NCBI GenBank assembly: GCA_018665505.1 | Contig: JABJCS010000660.1 | Coordinates: 1 to 11,401 of the forward strand | Length of the DNA: 11,401 bases | DNA from: Alphaproteobacteria bacterium | GTDB taxonomy: Bacteria > Pseudomonadota > Alphaproteobacteria > UBA8366 | Direction: 5' to 3' | Shown: one piece after another, positions 1-6,492 of the stretch | How positions within the stretch are numbered: position 1 is the stretch's first letter | How the letters are laid out: the number at the start of each line of letters is the position of its first letter | Position numbers and translations under genes: made by a program | Notes under the pieces: model-generated | Told to the model about the DNA's origin: nothing | What the model saw: the letters and a program-made list of their open reading frames with translations, nothing else | Databases searched by the model: none

Positions 1-490
1 TTACGTAAGCGTTCGGGTGTTGTTCGTGGGGGAGCGTGATGTTCAAGCCGATACTTTTCGCGTCCACATCGTCGGCGCCCCGGTTGGCGGCTTCCATGAT
101 GCCGGGCCCACCGCCGGTCACCACCACATAGTCACGTAGCTTGTCCGATTGGCTCGCCGCTGACGCCAAAGCTGCGAACTTCCGCGCTTCGCCGTAATAC
201 TTCGCGAGCGGACCGTCTGGATCCTGGCCCGGATCGGCGGCGCGGGCACTGCCGAAGACGACGATGGTGGAGTGGATGTTGTTCGACTGAAGCTCGACCT
301 CCGGCTTCATCATCTCCAATTGCAGTCGGACTCCCCGCATATCGTCCCGCACCAGAAAATCAGTATCGTCGAAGGCGAGCTTATACGTCGGCGAGAGAGT
401 TTGCGGCGTCTCGAGGAAGAGATTCGCGTCCTCGCGGGCTTGCTGGGCCGAGGGGTAACAGGTGGCATGTTTAAGTTCGTCCGGGGTCAT
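1..490 (-). CDS. LOG-family (TIGR00730-type) Rossmann-fold protein, C-terminus cut by window edge
   Basis: The 163 visible codons begin at an ATG with GGAG six bases upstream; the rest lies beyond the left edge. The glycine-rich motif GGGPGIMEAANRGA (residues 126-139) and the stretch NITLPHEQHPN (150-160) are signatures of the LOG / 'lysine decarboxylase-like' family. A beta strand with VVFGSAR sits at 77-83. Characterised LOG proteins are cytoplasmic phosphoribohydrolases that release nucleobases (cytokinins in plants and some bacteria) from nucleoside monophosphates. The PGGxGTxxE active-site motif would lie past the window edge, so activity cannot be judged. The long N-terminal part before the Rossmann core (about 70 residues) fits the larger bacterial subgroup rather than the short ~190-residue plant-like LOGs; the substrate of that subgroup is uncertain. 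It is the last visible gene of the minus-strand run from marR, 77 bases after the small membrane protein gene. Confidence 0.9.
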   Translation of the reverse strand, partial: MTPDELKHATCYPSAQQAREDANLFLETPQTLSPTYKLAFDDTDFLVRDDMRGVRLQLEMMKPEVELQSNNIHSTIVVFGSARAADPGQDPDGPLAKYYGEARKFAALASAASQSDKLRDYVVVTGGGPGIMEAANRGADDVDAKSIGLNITLPHEQHPNAYV

Positions 491-530
491 GGTGGGCTCC
501 GTCGGTCAAATACTGTAAGAGGTGAGAATG

Positions 531-567
531 CGACGCCTGGAATTAGAGTTCAATCTTTCCGGCGTCG
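531..567. other. Inverted repeat / hairpin between the small membrane protein gene and the LOG-family gene
   Basis: CGACGCC (531-537) pairs perfectly with GGCGTCG (561-567). After a one-base bulge (538) the stem continues with GGAA (539-542) against TTCC (557-560), leaving a 14-base loop. The structure begins directly after the stop codon of the membrane protein gene when read on the minus strand. Neither strand shows a T-run after the stem, so it is not a classical intrinsic terminator. It could act as an attenuator, an mRNA-end stabiliser or an intercistronic structure. The pairing is seen in the sequence; the role is inferred. Confidence 0.5.
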
Positions 568-927
568 TCATTTGCTCCTGTTATATCTATTCAAGAACGC
601 CCTGTGATTCCGATGGTAACGGGTAAACATCACCCAATCGACCGACCCGGCCAGCAAGAAATGCAAGGTCATGGCGAATGCGACGAAAAATGCGAACACG
701 AAGGCGAAAGCCACGAATTGATGAATGTCAGTAAACGTAATTCCGAGGTTCGCCCATAGATACAATCCGCTGAAATAACCAACGGGAATAACTACGCCCC
801 ACAAAAGCTGACGCTTTGCTTTCGTGATGCGCCTCTCAATGAAGGCCTGCTCTTGCGGCGAAAGGATGAGCCGTAAGGCCTCGTTGGTAACCGAAGAGGG
901 AGAGTTTGGCGAAGGGTCCGATGGCAT
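568..927 (-). CDS. Small two-helix membrane protein of unknown function (119 aa)
   Basis: I do not recognise a family. The start is an ATG (925-927) preceded by only a weak GGA-type ribosome site; the stop is TGA. The N-terminus is Ser/Pro-rich and polar (residues 1-14). A charged amphipathic stretch follows (about 24-39, QEQAFIERRITKAKRQ), then two strongly hydrophobic segments at about 42-63 and 70-93, and a basic, aromatic tail (FTRYHRNHRAFLNRYNR) likely to face the cytoplasm. The layout suggests an inner-membrane protein with both ends inside. It lies on the minus strand 89 bases downstream of the EmrA-type gene and 77 bases upstream of the LOG-family gene, so it may be co-transcribed with them. 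A link to efflux is only positional. No overlapping ORF on either strand looks like a better candidate. Confidence 0.65.
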   Translation of the reverse strand: MPSDPSPNSPSSVTNEALRLILSPQEQAFIERRITKAKRQLLWGVVIPVGYFSGLYLWANLGITFTDIHQFVAFAFVFAFFVAFAMTLHFLLAGSVDWVMFTRYHRNHRAFLNRYNRSK

Positions 928-1016
928 GCGATGGTCCGGATAGCACTAAGCGCGGCCATTTCTCTATCGACATTACTGTCCGTGCGCGAATAGCGGTTTT
1001 GTTTCCGACTGCGTCC

Positions 1017-2165
1017 TTACTTCTGCACCCAGGCCAGCGCGCTCTTGATGAAGCCCGGCAATTCGCGCTCATGAAGGGTGTCGATCTCAACGACCACGCT
1101 CATGCCGGCGCGGAGCGGTGGATCATAGGGGCTGTCGAGCAGCTTGAACTTAATCGGGATGCGCTGCACCACCTTGACCCAGTTACCCGTCGCGTTCTGC
1201 GGCGGCAAAAGCGAGAACTCCGCGCCCGTCGCCATGCTGATGCTTTCCACTCGGGCGCGCCAGATTCGGTCGGGATAGCTGTCGATGCTGATATTCGTAT
1301 CTTGGCCGACCTTTACATGGGTGAGATCGGTTTCCTTCAGATTGGCTTCGACCCATATATTGCCGGTTGCGACGACGGAGAAGATTGGCGTGCCTGCCTT
1401 CACGAATTCACCGGGTTCCAGCGAGATATTGGTGACAATGCCGCTGTCCGGCGAGCGAATTTGAGTCCAGCTGAGGCGCAGTGCCATGCGCTCACGTTCA
1501 GCGAAAGCTTCCTGGACCAACGGGTGTTCGTCAATTTGCTTCGACAGATCGCCGCCGAGACGCGCCAAGGCGCGGGAAATTTCTTGCCGGATGGCGAGAA
1601 TGCGTTGCTTGGTACTGTTGACGTTGCGCCGCGATTCATCGAGACGCGATTGCGAAACGACGCCGCGCTTCTTGAGCTTCACTTGGCGATCATACTCGGT
1701 CTTGAAATACGCAAGATCGCTCTGCTGAACCTTCAATTCAGCTTGTTTCTGGCGGTAGATGGCTTGGAGTTCGCGAATTTCAGCTTTGATACTGTCGAGC
1801 TTCGCAGTCGCTTGATTAAGAGCGATCTGGAACGGTTCGGGATTGAGGCGGAACAACATTTGCCCGGCTTCAACCTTGTTGTTCTCGGAGGTCAGCACCT
1901 CGATGACCCGGCCCGGCACATTCGTGCTGATCGCGATTTTATCGGCTTTCACATAGGCGTTCTCGGTCGAAACGAAACGGCCGCCAATGACATAGTAGTA
2001 GCTGCCCGCAATCACCACGGCGAGGGGGCCCAAGATCATTAGTCCGAGGCGAACGAGGTTACGTGCGCGCCGGCGATGCCGCGGCGAGGCTTTCGAATAT
2101 TCGGGTTTCTCGGCTTCCGTCGTGTCGGCTTCCGGTACCTCTTTGTTTTCAGCTTCTTCGCTCAT
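1017..2165 (-). CDS. EmrA/HlyD-family periplasmic adaptor (membrane fusion protein)
   Basis: This 382-residue protein has the EmrA layout. A charged cytoplasmic N-terminus (1-38) precedes one membrane helix (about 40-60). The first lipoyl half follows, with STENAYVKAD near 66-75 and NVPGRVIEV at 82-90. A periplasmic coiled-coil hairpin spans about 112-230, and then come the second lipoyl half and a beta-barrel. The EmrA signature at about 315-338 (FSLLPPQNATGNW, then VKVVQRIP) is present. Such adaptors bridge an inner-membrane MFS exporter (EmrB type) to a TolC-type outer-membrane channel and export hydrophobic compounds. The ATG immediately follows the TAA of marR with no gap, and AGGAG lies 11 bases upstream inside marR, so translation is probably coupled. 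No emrB-like gene follows; the next gene encodes a small membrane protein. Without its exporter the substrate cannot be named, and I give no gene symbol. Confidence 0.93.
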   Translation of the reverse strand: MSEEAENKEVPEADTTEAEKPEYSKASPRHRRRARNLVRLGLMILGPLAVVIAGSYYYVIGGRFVSTENAYVKADKIAISTNVPGRVIEVLTSENNKVEAGQMLFRLNPEPFQIALNQATAKLDSIKAEIRELQAIYRQKQAELKVQQSDLAYFKTEYDRQVKLKKRGVVSQSRLDESRRNVNSTKQRILAIRQEISRALARLGGDLSKQIDEHPLVQEAFAERERMALRLSWTQIRSPDSGIVTNISLEPGEFVKAGTPIFSVVATGNIWVEANLKETDLTHVKVGQDTNISIDSYPDRIWRARVESISMATGAEFSLLPPQNATGNWVKVVQRIPIKFKLLDSPYDPPLRAGMSVVVEIDTLHERELPGFIKSALAWVQK

Positions 2166-2672
2166 TTAATCGTCAGCTCCTAAAGCAACGCGCGGTTCGT
2201 TCTCTTCGAAAATTTCCGCGTCGTCCGCATCGACAAGATTGGTTTTCATTCGGATCAAGGTTTCGATCAGCGTTTCGCGTTCCTCGCCGGAGAAACCGTT
2301 CAGTGCGGTTTCTCTCGTCTCGATCAGGAACACGGCGAGCTTGTCCAGCATCGGCATCGACTTTTCCGCCAGGAATAGACGCCACGCCCTCCGGTCCGTC
2401 GGATCAGGGCGCCGCTCGACCCAACCGCTTTCCTCGAGACGGTCGATATGCCGTCCCAAGGTGACATTCTCCACTTCGAGCAAGGACGCGAGTTCGTTCT
2501 GCCGGGCGCCTTCGTGGCGGCGGAGAAACATCATCACCCGCCATTGCGCCCGGGTCAGCCCGAGCGCCCGTGCCTGGCGATCGAAACGGTTGCGCATTTG
2601 GCGCGACACGTCGTTCAGCAGGAAGCCGAGACTGCGGTCCAGATTTTCGTCGAACATGCTGTGATCGTTCAT
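2166..2672 (-). CDS. MarR-family winged-helix transcriptional regulator
   Basis: A 168-residue cytoplasmic DNA-binding protein of typical MarR length. Dimerisation helices flank a winged helix-turn-helix. NELASLLEVENVTLGRHIDRLE (about 59-80) holds the helix-turn-helix with its recognition helix. GWVERRPDPTDRRAWRLFL (83-101) is the wing, with the family's D-x-x-D-R-R pattern. LTRAQWRVMMFLRRH (39-53) is the usual segment ahead of it. MarR proteins repress nearby genes and release DNA on binding a small phenolic or lipophilic ligand, or on oxidation. The ATG at 2670-2672 has no strong ribosome site; an in-frame ATG five codons on (MFDENLDRS) is an alternative start. The acidic tail (about 148-160) is longer than in compact family members. 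It is the first gene of the minus-strand run with the EmrA-type adaptor and is divergent from the permease gene, so it probably regulates itself and the adaptor, and perhaps the permease. Confidence 0.93.
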   Translation of the reverse strand: MNDHSMFDENLDRSLGFLLNDVSRQMRNRFDRQARALGLTRAQWRVMMFLRRHEGARQNELASLLEVENVTLGRHIDRLEESGWVERRPDPTDRRAWRLFLAEKSMPMLDKLAVFLIETRETALNGFSGEERETLIETLIRMKTNLVDADDAEIFEENEPRVALGADD

Positions 2673-2684
2673 AATCGCACATTA

Positions 2685-2730
2685 TTGAGCTAGCTTACTA
2701 TAAGCCAGCTCTTTTTGAGCTTGCTGGTTA
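2685..2730. promoter_or_regulatory. Candidate MarR operator: three GAGCTNGCT-like half-sites in the divergent marR/permease intergenic region
   Basis: Half-site A is GAGCTAGCTTA at 2687-2697 (plus strand). Half-site B is TAAGCCAGCTC at 2701-2711, the inverse of A with one mismatch in 11 across a 3-base gap. Half-site C is GAGCTTGCT at 2717-2725, the inverse of B (8 of 9) across five Ts (2712-2716). A and C also form a direct repeat (TTGAGCTAGCT / TTGAGCTTGCT) 30 bases apart, close to three helical turns. MarR dimers typically bind imperfect palindromes overlapping their own promoter. The A/B gap holds AT-rich -10-like sequence on both strands (TATAGT minus, TATAAG plus), but no convincing -35 fits either. 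The repeats are seen; binding by the adjacent MarR is inferred. Confidence 0.55.
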
Positions 2731-2757
2731 TTCGTGAGGCCGTGCTAGAGTAAGGAA

Positions 2758-3993
2758 ATGGAAAGCAAAACTCGCAAACCGTTGCGGCGCAGCCTCTCGT
2801 TACCACTTTTGACCCTCTACGGTTTGGGCACAACCATTGGGGCTGGTGTGTATGTGCTGCTTGGCAAGGTTGTTCAGTCGGCCGGGATGTATGCGCCTCT
2901 TTCGTTCATCCTGTCCTGCACTATTGCCGCCTTCAGCGCCTTCACGTTTGCCGAATTGGCGGCGCGCTTTCCGAAGAGCGCCGGCGAGGCGGTCTATGTG
3001 CACGAGGGGTTCAATTCCCGCCGTTTCGCGATCTTGATTGGCCTGTTGGTCGTCGCCGCTGGGACAGTATCGAGCGCCACCATCGTCTCCGGATATGTGG
3101 GGTATTTGCGCGAGTTCATCGACATTACCGATTGGCCGGCCATTCTGTTGACATTGATCGGGCTCGGGTGCATCGCAGTTTGGGGGATAACACAGTCGGT
3201 GACCATCGCGGCTATCGGGACACTAATTGAGATCAGCGGGTTGCTGCTGATCATCTGGGGTGGGCAAAGCCAATTCGTCGAAGTACCCGACCGGCTGCCG
3301 GAGTTGATGCCACCCTTCGAAACGGATGCCTGGCTCGGGATCGTTGCCGGCGGAGTCTTGGCGTTTTACGCGTTTCTCGGATTTGAGGATATCGTCAATG
3401 TGGTGGAAGAGACCCGTGAGCCGGAGCGGAGCCTGCCGCGAGCAATCATCGCGACGCTATTGATAACTTTAGTTCTCTATACATTGTTGTCGGTCGTCGG
3501 CGTGCTCAGCTTGTCGGTCGAGATGCTCGGCGAAAGTGAGGCCCCGTTGGCACTTTTGTATCGGGAGACAACGGGCGCATCTTCCGGATTTATCGCTGCG
3601 ATCGCCATCTTCTCCGTTCTGAACGGCGCCTTGATCCAGATAATCATGGGATCGCGTGTCCTCTATGGCATGGGGGCGCAAGGCTGGTTGCCCGAGATAT
3701 TTGCGAATGTGGGAAGTCGGACACAGACGCCGGTCTTCGCGACTGTGGTTATCGTGCTTGCCGTCGCGGTGTTCGCCACGTGGCTTCCGTTGGTTGAATT
3801 GGCGCAAATGACCTCGTTTTTGGCCTTGGTGGTATTCGCCTCGGCGAACGCAGCACTCATTCGTCTCAAACGCCGAATCGGAGATGCCGGAATCGGATTT
3901 CGAGTGCCACTTTGGGTACCCGTTGTCGGATTGTGCGTCTGCAGCGCATTCGCACTCTATCAAATCGCAGGGTTTTTCGCTGAAATCGCTTGA
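2758..3993 (+). CDS. APC-superfamily amino acid/polyamine permease
   Basis: A 411-residue polytopic inner-membrane transporter. The first helix carries the APC substrate-site motif GLGTTIGAGVYVLLGKV (about 22-38). The conserved segment around helix 6 reads FYAFLGFEDIVNVVEETREPERSLPRA in two adjoining parts (about 204-230), the hallmark of the APC fold, where helices 1 and 6 are broken and form the binding site. I count about 11 hydrophobic segments; the chain is shorter than most 12-helix members (about 440-500). APC permeases carry amino acids or polyamines by proton symport or exchange; the substrate cannot be read from the sequence. The ATG follows an AG-rich stretch (GAGTAAGGAA) placing AGAG about seven bases upstream. 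It is divergent from marR, sharing an 85-base regulatory region. An uptake/exchange role is more likely than a role as the adaptor's missing exporter, because APC proteins do not partner HlyD-type adaptors. Confidence 0.9.
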   Translation: MESKTRKPLRRSLSLPLLTLYGLGTTIGAGVYVLLGKVVQSAGMYAPLSFILSCTIAAFSAFTFAELAARFPKSAGEAVYVHEGFNSRRFAILIGLLVVAAGTVSSATIVSGYVGYLREFIDITDWPAILLTLIGLGCIAVWGITQSVTIAAIGTLIEISGLLLIIWGGQSQFVEVPDRLPELMPPFETDAWLGIVAGGVLAFYAFLGFEDIVNVVEETREPERSLPRAIIATLLITLVLYTLLSVVGVLSLSVEMLGESEAPLALLYRETTGASSGFIAAIAIFSVLNGALIQIIMGSRVLYGMGAQGWLPEIFANVGSRTQTPVFATVVIVLAVAVFATWLPLVELAQMTSFLALVVFASANAALIRLKRRIGDAGIGFRVPLWVPVVGLCVCSAFALYQIAGFFAEIA

Positions 3994-4178
3994 ATGAATG
4001 GGTTAGGGCATCCCGCTTTCGCCAAATTAGGACCCTATTCACATATTTGTGTTGTACTCGATTTGGACAGACTTTACTTTTGCCGTGGGCAGACATTTGG
4101 GGATGGGTAATTGTGTCTGCTATATCGAAAAGGACGACCTTTTTTGCGCGATTGGCGATCATTGATTAGAGACGCTGC
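3994..4178 (+). promoter_or_regulatory. Intergenic region upstream of the M23 peptidase gene, with weak promoter-like and terminator-like elements
   Basis: No gene fits in these 185 bases. A small inverted repeat CACA-TATT-TGTG lies at 4040-4051. A weak sigma-70-like pair is TTGGGG (4097-4102) and TATATC (4121-4126) with an 18-base spacer; the -35 matches consensus at only the first three bases. The stretch immediately before the peptidase ATG contains AGAGA (4168-4172), six bases from the start, which is an acceptable ribosome site. The promoter call is tentative. Confidence 0.3.
4128..4145 (+). terminator. Weak intrinsic-terminator-like hairpin downstream of the permease gene
   Basis: AAAAGG (4128-4133), loop ACGA, then CCTTTT running into a total of six Ts (ending at 4145). 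The form is that of an intrinsic terminator, but the stem is six pairs with only two G-C pairs, so it is weak. It sits 135 bases after the permease stop and 34 bases before the peptidase ATG. It could therefore end permease transcripts or act as a leader structure for the peptidase mRNA. Confidence 0.35.
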
Positions 4179-6041
4179 ATGAAGCTTAGGATGGATTGGC
4201 TGCCCGAATGGGTAAGCGCGCAATACTTCCAGGCCGCGTGGCATGAAGTGCGTGTGTTTTTCGAGAAAACGTACCGTGAACGCGAGATCATTCTGCGCTC
4301 CGAAGGGCAGGTTCGCTATCTGCGACTGACGCGGCAGATGCAAGTCTTCTCCTCTGTTGTGGTCTTCTGTTTCTTTGGTTGGGCGTTCGGGATGACCGCG
4401 CTGTGGGAAGTTCAGCGCGACATAATCGATCAGAAAATTGGAAAGATTAAAGATTCGGAGGTCGCTTACGGCGATTTGTTGGATGAAATCCTGACCTATC
4501 AGGAAAAAGTCGCTGAGGTCACCAAGAAACTTCAAGTCAAGCATGCATACCTGCTGAAGGAACTTGGCAGAGGTGTGGGTGGTCTCGCCGTCGGTTTGAC
4601 CGAACAAATGTCGGAAGGCGATAGGGCCTTAGCATCGAACCCATTCGGTGAGATAGACGAGTCGCGCCAATCCTTGCGCATTCACCTGGCTCAAGTGGAT
4701 ATCGAGCTTGAGCAGATGACTGAGACAACGAACCTGCTGGAGAATTCACTCTCGAAGGTGAAAGCGCGGCTGGCGCAAGCTGAATATGAGCGCGACAGTT
4801 TCGCGCGACGCGGCGATTCCATGCAGGACCATATCCGCGAATTGCAAGATCAACTGGTCAAAGCGCGGGCACGTGCTGCTCGGCTTGACCGAGTGAAGAA
4901 AGATTTAGATCAGAATCTCAACAACGCGCGGGATAGTTACGCGCAGGTGGTGCAGGAGCGTGGCATTCTTGATCGTCGCAAGCGCGAACTGGAAAACGAT
5001 CTGGGTGCATCGCGGGCACGCGGCGACAGTTTGCATGCGGACGTCGCGAAATTGGGACAGGAGCTGGATACCGCGCGGTTGAAAATATCGACCGTCGTCG
5101 AACATCGCTCCGCATTGCGGGCCTTGGTGTCGCGCCTTGAGACCCAACTGCAAACGGCGGAAGCTCGCATTGGTGGTTTGGAAACGGACTTCAACGGTGT
5201 GATCGCAAAACTGGAAGAGAGCACCGGCGGTCGTGACGGCGATGATGGCGACGTTCAGTTGACGGAGATGCCGTCCAGCAAACGTGCGAATATTCTGCTC
5301 GGACAGTTGGCTGAATTGCACAGCTCTCAGGAAACGGTTCTCGACCAGCTGCGCAATCGTACGCTTGGAAATGTTAAGGATGCGGAGCGGGTTCTGGAAA
5401 TGGCCGGGCTCGATCTTGCGAAGGTTTTGGAACGTGCCGGTGGTCTACCCAACGGTAAGGGCGGGCCGGTCGCGAATGGAGAGGGCGAAGCTCCGACCAT
5501 GACACCGGCGCTGGCGACAACGTTAACGGATGTCGAAAATCACCTTACGCGCTGGGAAGCGCTGAAGTCGGTTCTGAAATCGATACCTCTGATTTCTCCA
5601 GTCGATTACTACCATCTCGCCAGTCGCTACGGGAAACGGCGTGATCCCTTTACTAATCGCTGGGCGATGCATTCTGGACTCGACCTTGCTGGTTGGCGAA
5701 AGGCACCGGTATATTCCACCGCGCCGGGCACGATTGTCTTTGCCGGAACGAAGGGCCGCTATGGTAAGATGGTCGAAATCGATCATGGGAACGGCATCAG
5801 GACTCGATACGGTCATTTGTTTAAGGTGACGGTGCGCAAGGGTGCAAAAATTGGGCATCGTCACAAAGTTGGATTATTGGGCAGTACCGGACGCAGTACC
5901 GGGCCACACGTGCATTACGAAGTGCTTTTCGATGGAAAGCAGTTGGATCCTCTGAAATTTATAAAGGCAGGCAGGCATGTTTTCAAAAGCCCGAAAGCCG
6001 GAAGCAAAGCCAAGATCACAGACCGAAAAAGCGCCGGATAA
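4179..6041 (+). CDS. Membrane-anchored coiled-coil M23 (LytM-type) peptidoglycan endopeptidase
   Basis: A 620-residue protein. A cytoplasmic, basic N-terminus (1-54) is followed by one membrane helix (about 55-77). Long periplasmic coiled coils with heptad-like Glu/Leu/Arg spacing span about 79-125 and 160-350, with a further helical part at about 365-420. A Gly-rich linker (421-438) leads to a C-terminal M23 domain (about 480-597). The zinc and catalytic residues are intact: HSGLD (H498, D502), RYGHL (H546) and HVHYE (H577, H579). Active LytM domains cut peptide cross-links of the cell wall; the anchor and coiled coil probably position the enzyme. The bactofilin start lies inside its last 22 codons, so the two are almost certainly one operon. 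M23 peptidases paired with bactofilins are known in bacterial shape control (Helicobacter Csd1/CcmA, M23 partners of bactofilins in stalked alphaproteobacteria), and this is probably a relative. An ATG four codons downstream is less likely because AGG abuts it. Confidence 0.93.
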   Translation: MKLRMDWLPEWVSAQYFQAAWHEVRVFFEKTYREREIILRSEGQVRYLRLTRQMQVFSSVVVFCFFGWAFGMTALWEVQRDIIDQKIGKIKDSEVAYGDLLDEILTYQEKVAEVTKKLQVKHAYLLKELGRGVGGLAVGLTEQMSEGDRALASNPFGEIDESRQSLRIHLAQVDIELEQMTETTNLLENSLSKVKARLAQAEYERDSFARRGDSMQDHIRELQDQLVKARARAARLDRVKKDLDQNLNNARDSYAQVVQERGILDRRKRELENDLGASRARGDSLHADVAKLGQELDTARLKISTVVEHRSALRALVSRLETQLQTAEARIGGLETDFNGVIAKLEESTGGRDGDDGDVQLTEMPSSKRANILLGQLAELHSSQETVLDQLRNRTLGNVKDAERVLEMAGLDLAKVLERAGGLPNGKGGPVANGEGEAPTMTPALATTLTDVENHLTRWEALKSVLKSIPLISPVDYYHLASRYGKRRDPFTNRWAMHSGLDLAGWRKAPVYSTAPGTIVFAGTKGRYGKMVEIDHGNGIRTRYGHLFKVTVRKGAKIGHRHKVGLLGSTGRSTGPHVHYEVLFDGKQLDPLKFIKAGRHVFKSPKAGSKAKITDRKSAG

Positions 6042-6486
6042 ACCGAAAGTCCCATCGATTATCAGCGCGGACCTTCATATTTCCGGCAACTTGAAGACCG
6101 ATGGTGACGTGCAGATAGACGGGGTTGTGGACGGCGATGTCGACAGTGATTTGCTGACAATTGGCGATTCCGCTGTCGTGAACGGTTGCGTGGTTGGCGA
6201 GATTATTCGTGTGGCAGGCACAGTAAACGGTGAGATTACCGGACGTGTCGTCGAATTGACGCGGACGGCACGGATTACTGGCGACATCAATCACGACAGT
6301 TTGGCGATCGAAGCTGGTGCGTTCGTTCAAGGCCTGTGTCGGCGCATCGATTCGAAACAGATAGAATCCCGCCCAGTCTTGGAAGCAACGAAGCCCAATC
6401 TCGTTGTAGCGGGGACTGAGGGTAAGACGGACGAGACGGGTAAGTCCGATAAAAAGACTGATAACCCCAAGAGCGCAGCCGGTTAA
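5977..6486 (+). CDS. Bactofilin (polymer-forming cytoskeletal protein)
   Basis: A 169-residue protein. Residues 28-122 form the bactofilin domain, with short repeating beta-helix rungs seen as recurring G-D/G-E turns such as GNLKTDGDVQIDG, VDGDV, GEIIRVAGTVNGEI and TARITGDI. The N-terminus MFSKARK resembles the MFSK start of Caulobacter BacA, a short membrane-targeting sequence, and supports the ATG at 5977 even though it overlaps the peptidase gene by 65 bases in another frame (AAGG lies about ten bases upstream). The C-terminal tail (about 128-169) is polar, Lys/Asp/Thr-rich and probably disordered. Bactofilins self-assemble without nucleotide into filaments on the inner face of the membrane and recruit wall enzymes. 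The adjacent peptidase, with a cytoplasmic N-terminus, is the natural partner. The TAA stop is six bases from the convergent stop of the hydrolase gene, leaving no separate terminator. Confidence 0.95.
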   Translation: MFSKARKPEAKPRSQTEKAPDKPKVPSIISADLHISGNLKTDGDVQIDGVVDGDVDSDLLTIGDSAVVNGCVVGEIIRVAGTVNGEITGRVVELTRTARITGDINHDSLAIEAGAFVQGLCRRIDSKQIESRPVLEATKPNLVVAGTEGKTDETGKSDKKTDNPKSAAG

Positions 6487-6492
6487 CGTCGG

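Noticed and set aside
906..2042. 378-codon plus-strand open frame opposite the EmrA-type gene
   Set aside because: It lies entirely antisense to a clear HlyD/EmrA protein. Its translation is low-complexity, His/Arg/Asp-rich and shows no fold motif; such mirror frames are common opposite GC-rich hlyD genes.
4074..4607. 177-codon minus-strand frame across the peptidase start
   Set aside because: It mirrors the peptidase coding region and has no recognisable motifs or ribosome site.
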